Source of the DNA: Nocardioides sp.
GTDB lineage: Bacteria; Actinomycetota; Actinomycetes; Propionibacteriales; Nocardioidaceae
Assembly: GCF_030655615.1 (NCBI RefSeq)
Contig: NZ_JAURVJ010000166.1
Span: forward strand, 1-32,209
Direction of reading: 5' to 3'
Length of the DNA stretch: 32,209 nucleotides
Part shown: positions 24,186-30,804 of the stretch, piece after piece
Layout: the number at the start of each line of letters is the position of its first letter
How positions within the stretch are numbered: the first letter of the stretch is position 1
The notes under the pieces: generated by a model
The model's input: only the letters and a program-made list of their open reading frames with translations
What the model was told of the DNA's origin: nothing
The model's database searches: none
Program-made: the position numbers and the translations under genes

Positions 24186-24863
24186 TCAGCGGTAGGTGAG
24201 GTGGTGGCCCTCGAGGTGGGGGTGCTCGTTGAAGGTCAGCAGGCGCGCGCCGGTGGAGCCGACGACGAGGCGGGAGACCGACGCGTTGACCATGACGGCG
24301 TTGAAGCGCGACCAGCGGCGGGCGAGGCTCGCCGGGTCGTCGTCGTCGGGGTCGGCCAGGACAGCGGCGACCACGCCGATGACGCCCCCCGACGTGACGA
24401 CCACGGTGGTCTCGCCGGAGCCCGCACCGGCGGCGACGCGGTCGAGGGCCGAGCGGACCCGGGCAACGAAGCCGACCCACGTCTCGTCGTAGTCGCCCTC
24501 GCCGGAGGTCCAGCGGGCGGTGGCCTCCTCGAAGACGCGCTGGAACGCGCGCCGGTCGAGCGAGCCCGAGTCGGTCAGCGACGGTACGTCGGGGTGGCCG
24601 GCCACGATGCCGAGGTGGTCGAACTCGTCCCAGCCGGCGTCGACCGTGGCGTCGGCACCCCAGCCGGCGGTCTCGGCGACCGCCTCGAGGGTCTCGCGGT
24701 GACGGCGCATGTCGCCGCGCACGAGCGAGGTCGGCGTGACGCCGCGCTCGCCCAGCCAGGTGCCGAGGAGCCGGCCCTGCTCCCACCCCGTGGGCGAGAG
24801 CACGTCGTAGTCGTCGGCGCCGAACGACGCCTGGCCGTGCCGGACCAGCAGGACGCGCCCCAT
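24186..24863 (-). CDS. Histidine phosphatase family protein (phosphoglycerate-mutase-like)
   Basis: A 225-residue protein of the histidine phosphatase superfamily. VRHGQASF at residues ~7-14 carries the phospho-accepting His. The partner motif, usually SHGG, reads VVTSGGVIG, so the second catalytic His is replaced by Ser; this variant is seen in part of the family and may alter activity. The start ATG 24863 shares a base with the stop of the APH kinase gene (TGATG); longer reading frames extend into that gene. Paired with an upstream kinase, it may remove phosphate from pathway intermediates, but this is inference. Confidence 0.88.
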   Translation of the reverse strand: MGRVLLVRHGQASFGADDYDVLSPTGWEQGRLLGTWLGERGVTPTSLVRGDMRRHRETLEAVAETAGWGADATVDAGWDEFDHLGIVAGHPDVPSLTDSGSLDRRAFQRVFEEATARWTSGEGDYDETWVGFVARVRSALDRVAAGAGSGETTVVVTSGGVIGVVAAVLADPDDDDPASLARRWSRFNAVMVNASVSRLVVGSTGARLLTFNEHPHLEGHHLTYR

Positions 24864-25927
24864 CAGCCGGCAGCGATCAGGGTGCGGCAGCGCGTCTCGA
24901 GGTAGCCGACGGCCGGACCGAAGACGGAGTAGGCCTCGTTGGTGGTCTGCTTGTTCACGTAGCGGTACCAGATCTGCTGGGCGATGACGGCGAGCCGGAA
25001 CAGCCCGAACACCTCGTAGAACAGCCACCCGCCCTCGGGCAGCGTGAGCCCGGAGCGCTCGAGGTAGGTGTCGACGAGGCGCTCGCGCGTCCACATGCCC
25101 GGGGTGGTGGTGGGCTGGCGGCGGAACAGCTGGAAGACCTCGTCGTCGCCGGCCTCGACCCAGTAGGCGAGCGCGCCGCCGAGGTCCATCAGCGGGTCGC
25201 CGACGGTCGCCATCTCCCAGTCGAGCACGGCGCGGACGCCGAGCGTGTCGGGGTCGAGGACGAGGTTGTCGAGCCGGAAGTCGTTGTGGATCATCCGCTG
25301 CCCGACGTCGCGGGGCTGACGGTCGTCGAGCCAGGTGAGGACGTCGGTCCAGTCGCCCGTGTCGTCGGTACGGGCGTCGGCGAACCGCCGGGTCCAGCCA
25401 CCGACCTGGCGGCCGACGTAGCCGTCGCCCTTGGCGAGCGCGGCCAGCGCCGGCACCGCCTCGACGTCGACGCCGTGGAGCGCGACGAGCGTGTCGAGGG
25501 CGTGGTCGCAGAGCGCGTCGGCCTGCTCGGGCGTGACCGGGAAGCCGAAGTCCTGGCGGGGGATGACGCCGTCGACCTTCTCCATCACGTAGAACTCCGA
25601 GCCGATCACGCTCTCGTCGGTGCAGTGCCCGACCATCGCCGGCACGTGCGGGAAGACCGGCGCCAGCGCGGCCTGGACGTCGTGCTCGCGGCCCATGTCG
25701 TGGGCGCCCCTCGCCTTGGCGCCGGCGGGCGGGCGCCGGAGGATCAGGTCGGGCTGCGCCGCGTCGTCGTACCGGAGCAGGTAGGTGAGGTTGCTGGCGC
25801 CGCCGCGGAACTGGCGGACCTCGGCGATCGGACCGCGGTCGAGCCAGGCGGAGACCGCCTCGACGTCGAAGGAGTCCTCGTCGCGGACGGCGCGGGCCGG
25901 GTTGCCGTCGTGGCTGGGATCGGGCAC
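24863..25927 (-). CDS. APH-family phosphotransferase, ACAD10/11 N-terminal-domain- or LvaA-like kinase
   Basis: A 354-residue kinase of the aminoglycoside-phosphotransferase fold. VRQFRGGASNLTYLLRY is the nucleotide loop. The catalytic loop HNDFRLDNL (HxDxxxxN) and the metal motif LDWEMATVGDP follow. The GGASNLTY and FYVMEKVDGVIPR segments are characteristic of the kinase domain of ACAD10/ACAD11, not of antibiotic kinases. In mammals that domain phosphorylates 4-hydroxyacyl-CoA, and in Pseudomonas LvaA does so in levulinate breakdown. An ACAD10/11-type dehydrogenase lies two genes upstream, which supports this function. The start GTG 25927 has TAACGT and 7 nt before it; that -10 overlaps the stop codon of the preceding kinase gene. 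Confidence 0.9.
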   Translation of the reverse strand: MPDPSHDGNPARAVRDEDSFDVEAVSAWLDRGPIAEVRQFRGGASNLTYLLRYDDAAQPDLILRRPPAGAKARGAHDMGREHDVQAALAPVFPHVPAMVGHCTDESVIGSEFYVMEKVDGVIPRQDFGFPVTPEQADALCDHALDTLVALHGVDVEAVPALAALAKGDGYVGRQVGGWTRRFADARTDDTGDWTDVLTWLDDRQPRDVGQRMIHNDFRLDNLVLDPDTLGVRAVLDWEMATVGDPLMDLGGALAYWVEAGDDEVFQLFRRQPTTTPGMWTRERLVDTYLERSGLTLPEGGWLFYEVFGLFRLAVIAQQIWYRYVNKQTTNEAYSVFGPAVGYLETRCRTLIAAG

Positions 25928-25934
25928 CCGGCGG

Positions 25935-25940
25935 ACGTTA
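25935..25940 (-). promoter_or_regulatory. Candidate -10 element (TAACGT) overlapping the upstream stop codon
   Basis: On the minus strand TAACGT is followed by 7 nt and GTG 25927. Its first three bases are the TAA stop of the P-loop kinase gene. The identical hexamer and spacing occur before the dehydrogenase GTG at 27742. Confidence 0.5.
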
Positions 25941-26498
25941 CCGCGGTCGGTCCCGGGCCCGACCCGCGCGGGCCCAGAGGTCCGGTCGGGCCGGGGTGGC
26001 GGGCTCGCTCAGCCAGTCCCCGATCGTGCGTGCCAGGTCGTCGGGGCGGGCCGTCGACGCGTCGAGCCGCAGGGCCTGGTCGGACCAGGGGTAGGCGCTC
26101 ACGCGCTCACGGACGAGCCCCTCGTCGAGGTCCGTGGCCTGCGTGCGTCGCCGGAAGCGGTCGACAGCCACGTCGGCGGGTACGACGACCTCGACCACCC
26201 ACAGGGGCGCGGCGGGAACGGCGTCGAGCACCCGCAGCAGGCTCGTTCGTTGCTCGGCCCGGCTGTAGGTGCACTCGAGCACGACCGTCCAGCCGCGGCG
26301 GAGCACCCGGACGGCGACGTCGTGCGCCGCCTCGTAGGCGAGCATCCGGTCGTCGGGGTTGCGGTCGGAGTCGGGCAGGAGGAGGTCGAAGAGGGCGTCG
26401 ACCTCGACGTGGACCCGGCGAGGATCGGCCGTGGTGCGCGCGAGCGCATGGCCGACCGCGGACTTGCCGGCGCACGGAGGTCCCGTCAGCACCAGCAC
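25938..26498 (-). CDS. P-loop (AAA-type) small-molecule kinase
   Basis: A protein of about 186 residues with an N-terminal Walker A loop GPPCAGKS (residues 6-13). RRVHVEVDALFDLLLPDS follows as the substrate-side segment, then a typical lid region (VDRFRRRTQATDLDEGLVRERV). It resembles AAA/zeta-toxin- or gluconate-kinase-like phosphotransferases; the substrate is unknown. GTG 26498 was chosen because it places the P-loop at the usual distance; TTG 26513 (overlapping the dehydrogenase stop) and GTG 26492 are alternatives. It lies between the dehydrogenase and the APH kinase, 11 bp after the former, so co-transcription is likely. There is no partner antitoxin gene. Confidence 0.75.
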   Translation of the reverse strand: MLVLTGPPCAGKSAVGHALARTTADPRRVHVEVDALFDLLLPDSDRNPDDRMLAYEAAHDVAVRVLRRGWTVVLECTYSRAEQRTSLLRVLDAVPAAPLWVVEVVVPADVAVDRFRRRTQATDLDEGLVRERVSAYPWSDQALRLDASTARPDDLARTIGDWLSEPATPARPDLWARAGRARDRPR

Positions 26499-26509
26499 GC
26501 CCGCACGGG

Positions 26510-27742
26510 TCAACGGCGAGCGCCGTACTTGCCGAGCTCGAGACGCGCGATGACGCCGCGGTGCACCTCGTCGGGACCGTCGGCCAGGCGCAGGGCGCGC
26601 GCCGTCGTCCACGCGCCGGCGAGGGGGTGGTCGTCGGAGAGGCCGCCACCGCCGTGGAGCTGGATGGCCATGTCGATGACCTGCTGGGCGACGTTGGGCG
26701 CGGAGACCTTGATCTGGGCGACCTCGCTGAGGGCGTTGAGCGGTCCGCCGACGTCGAGCTTCCAGGCGGCGTTGAGCACGAGCAGGCGGACCGAGTCGAT
26801 GGCGATGCGGGCCTCGGCGATGCGCTCGCGGTTGCCGCCGAGGTTGGCGATGGGCTTGCCGAACGCGGTGCGCTCGAGCGCCCGCCTGCAGGCCAGCTCG
26901 AGGGCCATCTCGGCCAGGCCGATGAGCCGCATGCAGTGGTGCACCCGGCCGGGACCGAGGCGGCCCTGGGCGATGGCGAACGCCTCGCCGGGCCCGCCGA
27001 TGACGTTGGCCAGGGGCACGCGGACGTCGGTGAACGACACCTCGCCGTGGCCGAGCGGCTCGTCCTGGTAGCCCATCGTCGACAGCATCCGCTCGACCTT
27101 GACGCCCGGCGCGGCCGTGGGGACCAGCACCATCGAGTGACGGTGGTGGCGGTCGGCGTCCGGGTCGGTGAGGCCCATGAAGATCATCACGCGGCAGTCG
27201 GGGTGGCCGATGCCGGAGGTCCACCACTTGCGTCCGTTGACCACGACCTCGTCGCCGTCGACGACGGCGGTGGCGCCCATGTTGGTGGCGTCGGACGACG
27301 CGACGTCGGGCTCGGTCATGGCGAACGCGCTGCGGATCTCGCCGGCCAGCAACGGCTCGAGCCACTCCTTCTTCTGCTGCTCGGAGCCGTACTTGAGCAG
27401 CACCTCCATGTTGCCGGTGTCGGGCGCGTTGCAGTTGAGGACGAGCGGCGCGATCGCGGACCGGCCGGTGAGCTCGGCGATCGGGGCGTAGTCGACGTTG
27501 GTCAGGCCCTCGCCGTAGCCCTCGGAGTGGCCGGCCGGGAGGAAGAGGTTCCAGAGCCCCCGCTCGCGCGCCTTGGCCTTGAGCTCCTCGATGAGCGGCA
27601 GGGGCTGCCAGGGGTCGCCGGTGCGCCGGGCCTCGGCGAGGTCGCGGTGGTAGTCGCGCTCGGCGGGCTCCAGCTCCTCGGCGAGGAACGTGCGCACGCG
27701 CTCGGTCAGGTCGGCGGCTCGGGCAGAGGGGGCGAAGTCCAC
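26510..27742 (-). CDS. Acyl-CoA dehydrogenase, ACAD10/11-like
   Basis: A 410-residue dehydrogenase. It begins MDFAPSARAADLTERVRTFL and contains FAMTEPDVASSDATNM and WWTSGIGHPDCRVMIFMG. The C-terminal motif LADGPDEVHRGVIARLEL, with Asp where MCAD has its catalytic Glu, is typical of the ACAD10/ACAD11 branch. It should act on (phosphorylated 4-hydroxy-) acyl-CoA together with the APH kinase two genes downstream. In animals the two activities are fused in one protein; here they are separate genes. GTG 27742 is preferred because TAACGT and 7 nt stand directly before it; GTG 27751 would begin inside that element. Downstream genes follow closely, forming an operon-like run to 24186. Confidence 0.9.
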   Translation of the reverse strand: MDFAPSARAADLTERVRTFLAEELEPAERDYHRDLAEARRTGDPWQPLPLIEELKAKARERGLWNLFLPAGHSEGYGEGLTNVDYAPIAELTGRSAIAPLVLNCNAPDTGNMEVLLKYGSEQQKKEWLEPLLAGEIRSAFAMTEPDVASSDATNMGATAVVDGDEVVVNGRKWWTSGIGHPDCRVMIFMGLTDPDADRHHRHSMVLVPTAAPGVKVERMLSTMGYQDEPLGHGEVSFTDVRVPLANVIGGPGEAFAIAQGRLGPGRVHHCMRLIGLAEMALELACRRALERTAFGKPIANLGGNRERIAEARIAIDSVRLLVLNAAWKLDVGGPLNALSEVAQIKVSAPNVAQQVIDMAIQLHGGGGLSDDHPLAGAWTTARALRLADGPDEVHRGVIARLELGKYGARR

Positions 27743-27749
27743 GTCAGGC

Positions 27750-27755
27750 ACGTTA
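27750..27755 (-). promoter_or_regulatory. Candidate -10 element (TAACGT) for the ACAD10/11-like gene
   Basis: On the minus strand TAACGT is followed by GCCTGAC and GTG 27742, a good TAnnnT match with leaderless spacing. It decides the start codon. The promoter is divergent from that of the small lipoprotein gene 12 bp away. Confidence 0.55.
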
Positions 27756-27766
27756 TCCGCCCGTGG

Positions 27767-27772
27767 GAGGAT
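27767..27772 (+). promoter_or_regulatory. Candidate -10 element (GAGGAT) for the small lipoprotein gene
   Basis: GAGGAT is followed by 7 nt and GTG 27780. The same hexamer stands 6 nt before the ABC ATPase start at 30542. It matches only the A and T of TAnnnT, so it could also be read as a poor ribosome-binding site. Confidence 0.35.
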
Positions 27773-27779
27773 CGTCGCC

Positions 27780-28286
27780 GTGCGTCCCCTCCCGGCTCTC
27801 GCGGTCGCGCTGACCGCGGTGCTGGCCCTGGCCGCCTGCGACGCCGACGACTTCGCGCAGAACGACGACGTGGAGGCCGTGCCCGCCACGGTCCGCACCG
27901 GACTGGCCGTGCTCTACGCCGGCGCCGACGCGGCTCCGGGCGTCGCGGCCGAGGGCGCGTGCTTCGCCACCGGCCTGACCGACCGCCTCAGCCTCGACGA
28001 GCTGGTCGACGCGGGCCTCGTGCTCGACGACGGCCGGGTCGCCGCGGCCACGCCGATGCTCGAGATCGACGTGGCGGACGCCTGGGTCGACGCCATGCTC
28101 TCGTGCACGCCGTACGCCGACGTGGCGGCTCGGGCCGCCGGGGCCGACGTCACGACGTACACCCTCTGCCTCGACGACGCGATCCCGCCCGACGAGGTCC
28201 GGGCCGCGCTGGTCGCGACGCTCAGCGGCGGGTTCGACTCCCCCGAGGTCGACGCGCTGCGCGCGGCCGAGGCCACCTGCGCCTGA
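27780..28286 (+). CDS. Small lipoprotein of unknown function
   Basis: A 168-residue protein with a signal peptide and lipobox: VRPLPALAVALTAVLALAAC, so it is anchored to the outer face of the membrane at Cys20. The mature part is acidic and holds four further Cys (in GACFATG, MLSCTPY, YTLCLDD and EATCA), probably as two disulfides. I do not recognise a family. The longer reading frame starting upstream runs antisense through the dehydrogenase gene and is rejected. GTG 27780 was chosen because it begins the signal peptide exactly. It converges on the ABC permease gene with a shared hairpin. Confidence 0.75.
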   Translation: MRPLPALAVALTAVLALAACDADDFAQNDDVEAVPATVRTGLAVLYAGADAAPGVAAEGACFATGLTDRLSLDELVDAGLVLDDGRVAAATPMLEIDVADAWVDAMLSCTPYADVAARAAGADVTTYTLCLDDAIPPDEVRAALVATLSGGFDSPEVDALRAAEATCA

Positions 28287-28319
28287 CGGCGGCTCCCGAC
28301 CCGCCGGCCGCCTCAGGCG
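28280..28319. terminator. Bidirectional hairpin built from both stop codons of convergent genes
   Basis: CGCCTGA (28280-28286) pairs with TCAGGCG (28313-28319), and GGCGGC (28288-28293) with GCCGCC (28307-28312), over a 13-nt loop with one bulged C. The TGA of the lipoprotein gene is in the left arm and the minus-strand stop of the permease gene in the right arm. This suits a two-way terminator. Confidence 0.65.
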
Positions 28320-29851
28320 ACCGCGACCGCCGTGACCACGCGGGCCCGCTGGAACGGGTCCGACCAGGCGGTCCGCACCCGCAGCAGCCGCGCGACCGAC
28401 CAGCCGAGCAGGGGCACCGCCAGCAGCGGCGCGACCAGCGGGCTGTCGGCGGTGGCGAGCAACGAGAACAGCACGCCGGTCATGGTGGTCGAGAGGGCCA
28501 GGCGCGAGGAGTAGGCGACCATCATCGCCGGCGGCGCGGGGGTGGCGCGCGAGGAGCGGAAGTCGACGGCGTAGGGCCGCTGGAACGACCAGCGCATCGA
28601 CGCACCCACGACCTGCACGACGACGACCACCATGGTCGCGAGGAGGGCGGTGAGCTCGGAGCCGTCGGGCATCCCGGCGCGCAGGCCGGCGACGAGCACG
28701 GTGAGGAACGACGCCGTCAGCAGGAACTCGCCGAGCACGTAGGCGCGCGCGTCGAAGACCGTGGCCGGGGCCACCGGGAGGCTCTCGCGCCACAGGGCGC
28801 CGCGGCCGTCGAGGCACCAGGCGTTGACGCCGTAGAGCAGGGCGCCGCCGGAGGCGACGAGACCCGGCAGGATCGTCATCGTCTCCCACTGCAGGCCGCC
28901 GAGGAGCGCGACGAAGGCGGGGCCGAGCGCGAGGACCATGACGCCGCGCCGCATCGGCACGGCCCGCCAGACCGACGCCCGGTCGGTGCGGACCATCGCG
29001 CCGAGCACGGTCGTGGCCGTCACCCGGGCCTCGTGGTGACCGGACTCGACCTTGAGCTCGTCGCGGGGGGTGCGGTGGGCGGCGATGTGGGCGGGTACGG
29101 CGCCCAGCGCGACGAGCAGCACCAGCGCGACCGTCGTCACCGCGACGGTGACGGCCCAGCGGGTGCTGAACCCGAAGGCCATGCTGACCACGAGCTCGCG
29201 CGTCGGGATCTGGTCGAAGAACCGGACGAGGTTGTTGGAGACCTGCAGCCCGAGGGCGACCCCGAAGACGGCGACGGTGAGCATCCGCACCACCGAGATG
29301 CCGTGCGGGACGCGACGCACGCCCTCGAGCGACCACGCCAGCACCTGCGCGAACGCGGTGCCCGTCGCGAGCCACAGCACGAGGAAGACCTGGGCGGGCA
29401 GGAGCGCGGCGGCGCCGACGGCGTACGACGTCACGCCGAGGAGCGCCCAGGCCTGCAGCATCCACGCGATGTTGAGCGGGGCGAGCAGGAGCGCGCCGAG
29501 GTGGTCGGTGGTCGGACTGATCGGGAAGATCGCGGAGGGGTCGCGGGCCAGCAGCTCGCGCCCGCCGCCCGAGGCCGACGCCGAGACGACGGCCAGGAGG
29601 ACGAAGCCAGCCAGAGCGGTCGGCAGCACGACCAGCAGGTCGCGCGCCCCACCTGTGTCGTCACCGGCGCCGGGCAGGAACGCCGGGAGCACCGCGATCG
29701 TCACGGTCAGGGCGAGGAACGTGAGGCCCGCCGCGGCGGTGAGTCCCTTGCGCCCGTGGGCCGCCCGGAAGCGCAGCAGGTGGCCCACGTCGGCGACGGC
29801 GCGACGCGCGGCCGCGACGGTGCCCTCAGTCGAGGAGACCGCGGTAGGCAC
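28313..29851 (-). CDS. ABC transporter permease (exporter type)
   Basis: A membrane protein of about 512 residues with some 12 hydrophobic segments, such as GLTFLALTVTIAVLPAFLP, LLVVLPTALAGFVLLAVVSASAS and ELTALLATMVVVVVQVVGAS. There is no periplasmic-binding-protein partner. It lies immediately behind, and overlapping, an ABC ATPase gene, so the two form an exporter; the cargo is unknown. The start is uncertain: GTG 29851 overlaps the ATPase gene by 26 bp, and later starts are possible. Upstream in-frame codons belong to the ATPase. It ends in the shared hairpin with the lipoprotein gene. Confidence 0.82.
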   Translation of the reverse strand: MPTAVSSTEGTVAAARRAVADVGHLLRFRAAHGRKGLTAAAGLTFLALTVTIAVLPAFLPGAGDDTGGARDLLVVLPTALAGFVLLAVVSASASGGGRELLARDPSAIFPISPTTDHLGALLLAPLNIAWMLQAWALLGVTSYAVGAAALLPAQVFLVLWLATGTAFAQVLAWSLEGVRRVPHGISVVRMLTVAVFGVALGLQVSNNLVRFFDQIPTRELVVSMAFGFSTRWAVTVAVTTVALVLLVALGAVPAHIAAHRTPRDELKVESGHHEARVTATTVLGAMVRTDRASVWRAVPMRRGVMVLALGPAFVALLGGLQWETMTILPGLVASGGALLYGVNAWCLDGRGALWRESLPVAPATVFDARAYVLGEFLLTASFLTVLVAGLRAGMPDGSELTALLATMVVVVVQVVGASMRWSFQRPYAVDFRSSRATPAPPAMMVAYSSRLALSTTMTGVLFSLLATADSPLVAPLLAVPLLGWSVARLLRVRTAWSDPFQRARVVTAVAVA

Positions 29852-30542
29852 GGGCGCCTTCCTCCCCGAGCATCTCGGACGACGCCATGGTCGCCACGCG
29901 CGCACCACCGCGGAGCACGCTCACGGTGCTGCACGCCTCGACGGCGAGCTCGCGCAGGTGGGTCGAGACGAGGACGCACGCACCGCGCGCCCGGGCGTCG
30001 CTGACGACGTCGAGCGTCGCCTCGACCCCGATCGGGTCGACGCCGTCGAACGGCTCATCGAGCAGCAGCACGCCGGGCTCGTGGAGGGCTGCGAGCAGGA
30101 CGCTGAGCCGGCGCCCCATGCCGTGGCTGAACCCGGCGGTGACCCGGTGGGCCACGTCGCCGAGCTCGAAGCGCTCGAGCAGGTCGCGGGCGCGGTCCTC
30201 CCACGCCGGCATCCGGCGCAGCCGGGCCGACAGCTGGATGTGCTCCCACGGCGTCGCGCGCGGCACCAGGCCGCCGACGTCGGGGCAGTAGCCGATCGCC
30301 TGCTTGACCCGCAGCGGGTGCTGGTGGACGTCGTGCCCGGCGACGAGCACGGTCCCCGCGGTCGGCGGCACGACGCCCGCGAGCACCCGCATCGTCGTCG
30401 ACTTGCCCGCGCCGTTGCGGCCGAGCAGCGCGGTCGACTGGCCGGCGTACGCCGTGAGGTCGACGCCGGCGACGGCCTCGACCTCGCCGAACCTGACGTG
30501 GAGACCGCGCACGTCGACGAGGGGAGGGCTGGTGGGGGACAC
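29826..30542 (-). CDS. ABC transporter ATP-binding protein
   Basis: A 238-residue ATPase. Walker A is LLGRNGAGKST, Walker B LLLDEPFDG, with the His-switch VLVSTHLREL. The signature motif is degenerate (SHGMGRRLSVLLAAL in place of LSGGQ), as in many drug/lipid exporter ATPases of the CcmA type. It powers the permease encoded next. GTG 30542 is preferred: GAGGAT and 6 nt stand before it, and family N-termini begin close to PLVDVRGLHVRFG. GTG 30578 would add 12 residues encoded by a palindrome and is less likely. Regulation may involve the palindromes upstream. Confidence 0.92.
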   Translation of the reverse strand: MSPTSPPLVDVRGLHVRFGEVEAVAGVDLTAYAGQSTALLGRNGAGKSTTMRVLAGVVPPTAGTVLVAGHDVHQHPLRVKQAIGYCPDVGGLVPRATPWEHIQLSARLRRMPAWEDRARDLLERFELGDVAHRVTAGFSHGMGRRLSVLLAALHEPGVLLLDEPFDGVDPIGVEATLDVVSDARARGACVLVSTHLRELAVEACSTVSVLRGGARVATMASSEMLGEEGARAYRGLLD

Positions 30543-30548
30543 CGAGTC

Positions 30549-30554
30549 ATCCTC
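30549..30554 (-). promoter_or_regulatory. Candidate -10 element (GAGGAT) for the ABC ATPase gene
   Basis: On the minus strand GAGGAT is followed by GACTCG and GTG 30542. The same hexamer precedes the lipoprotein gene. The match to TAnnnT is partial. Confidence 0.35.
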
Positions 30555-30560
30555 GCCCCC

Positions 30561-30578
30561 GTGGCCCGCACGGGCCAC
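30561..30578. promoter_or_regulatory. 18-bp palindrome upstream of the ABC ATPase gene
   Basis: GTGGCCCG-CA-CGGGCCAC has perfect 8-bp arms. It lies 6 bp upstream of the candidate -10, in the space between -10 and -35, where a bound protein would block transcription. Confidence 0.5.
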
Positions 30579-30659
30579 CGCGCCGACCCGAAATCACCCG
30601 GTTGGGTCGGGGGTCTGACCGATCGGGCGAGCGGGTGCGCGAGGGCCAGCCAGGCTCCC

Positions 30660-30784
30660 AACTCGTGCGATCGCACGAGTTCGACACCCCGACCCGCGCA
30701 CGCCGACACCCAACTCGTGCGATCGCACGAGTTCGACACCCCGACCGGCGAACCCCGACGCCCGACTCGTGCGATCGCACGAGT
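30660..30784. repeat. Array of three perfect palindromes with a 52-bp period
   Basis: The 20-bp palindrome ACTCGTGCGATCGCACGAGT occurs at 30661-30680, 30713-30732 and 30765-30784, identical each time and exactly 52 bp apart. The first two extend to 22 bp by an A/T pair. The third extends to 30 bp (30760-30789) by GCCCG/CGGGC, so the flank differs but stays self-complementary. The two 32-bp spacers are also alike (both begin TCGACACCCCGACC). The array lies between the mmsA stop (20 bp away) and the ABC ATPase promoter. It could be an operator array, a terminator for mmsA or a dispersed repeat. Confidence 0.9.
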
Positions 30785-30804
30785 CGGGCCGCCGGACCGC
30801 CGCG

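Noticed and set aside
24863..25927. Aminoglycoside resistance kinase
   Set aside because: Sequence motifs and neighbours fit the ACAD10/11-LvaA kinase group instead.
25938..26498. Zeta toxin of a toxin-antitoxin pair
   Set aside because: Only the P-loop fold is shared and no antitoxin-sized gene adjoins it; it lies inside a metabolic gene run.
25286..30004. Very long plus-strand open frame (over 1500 codons) antisense to several genes
   Set aside because: It runs across the dehydrogenase, kinase and permease genes on the other strand and has only Arg/Gly/Pro/Asp-rich low-complexity sequence; it is a by-product of high GC.
30660..30784. CRISPR-like array (three 20-bp repeats, two 32-bp spacers)
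   Set aside because: The repeats are full palindromes, the two spacers are alike, there are only three units, and no cas genes are near.
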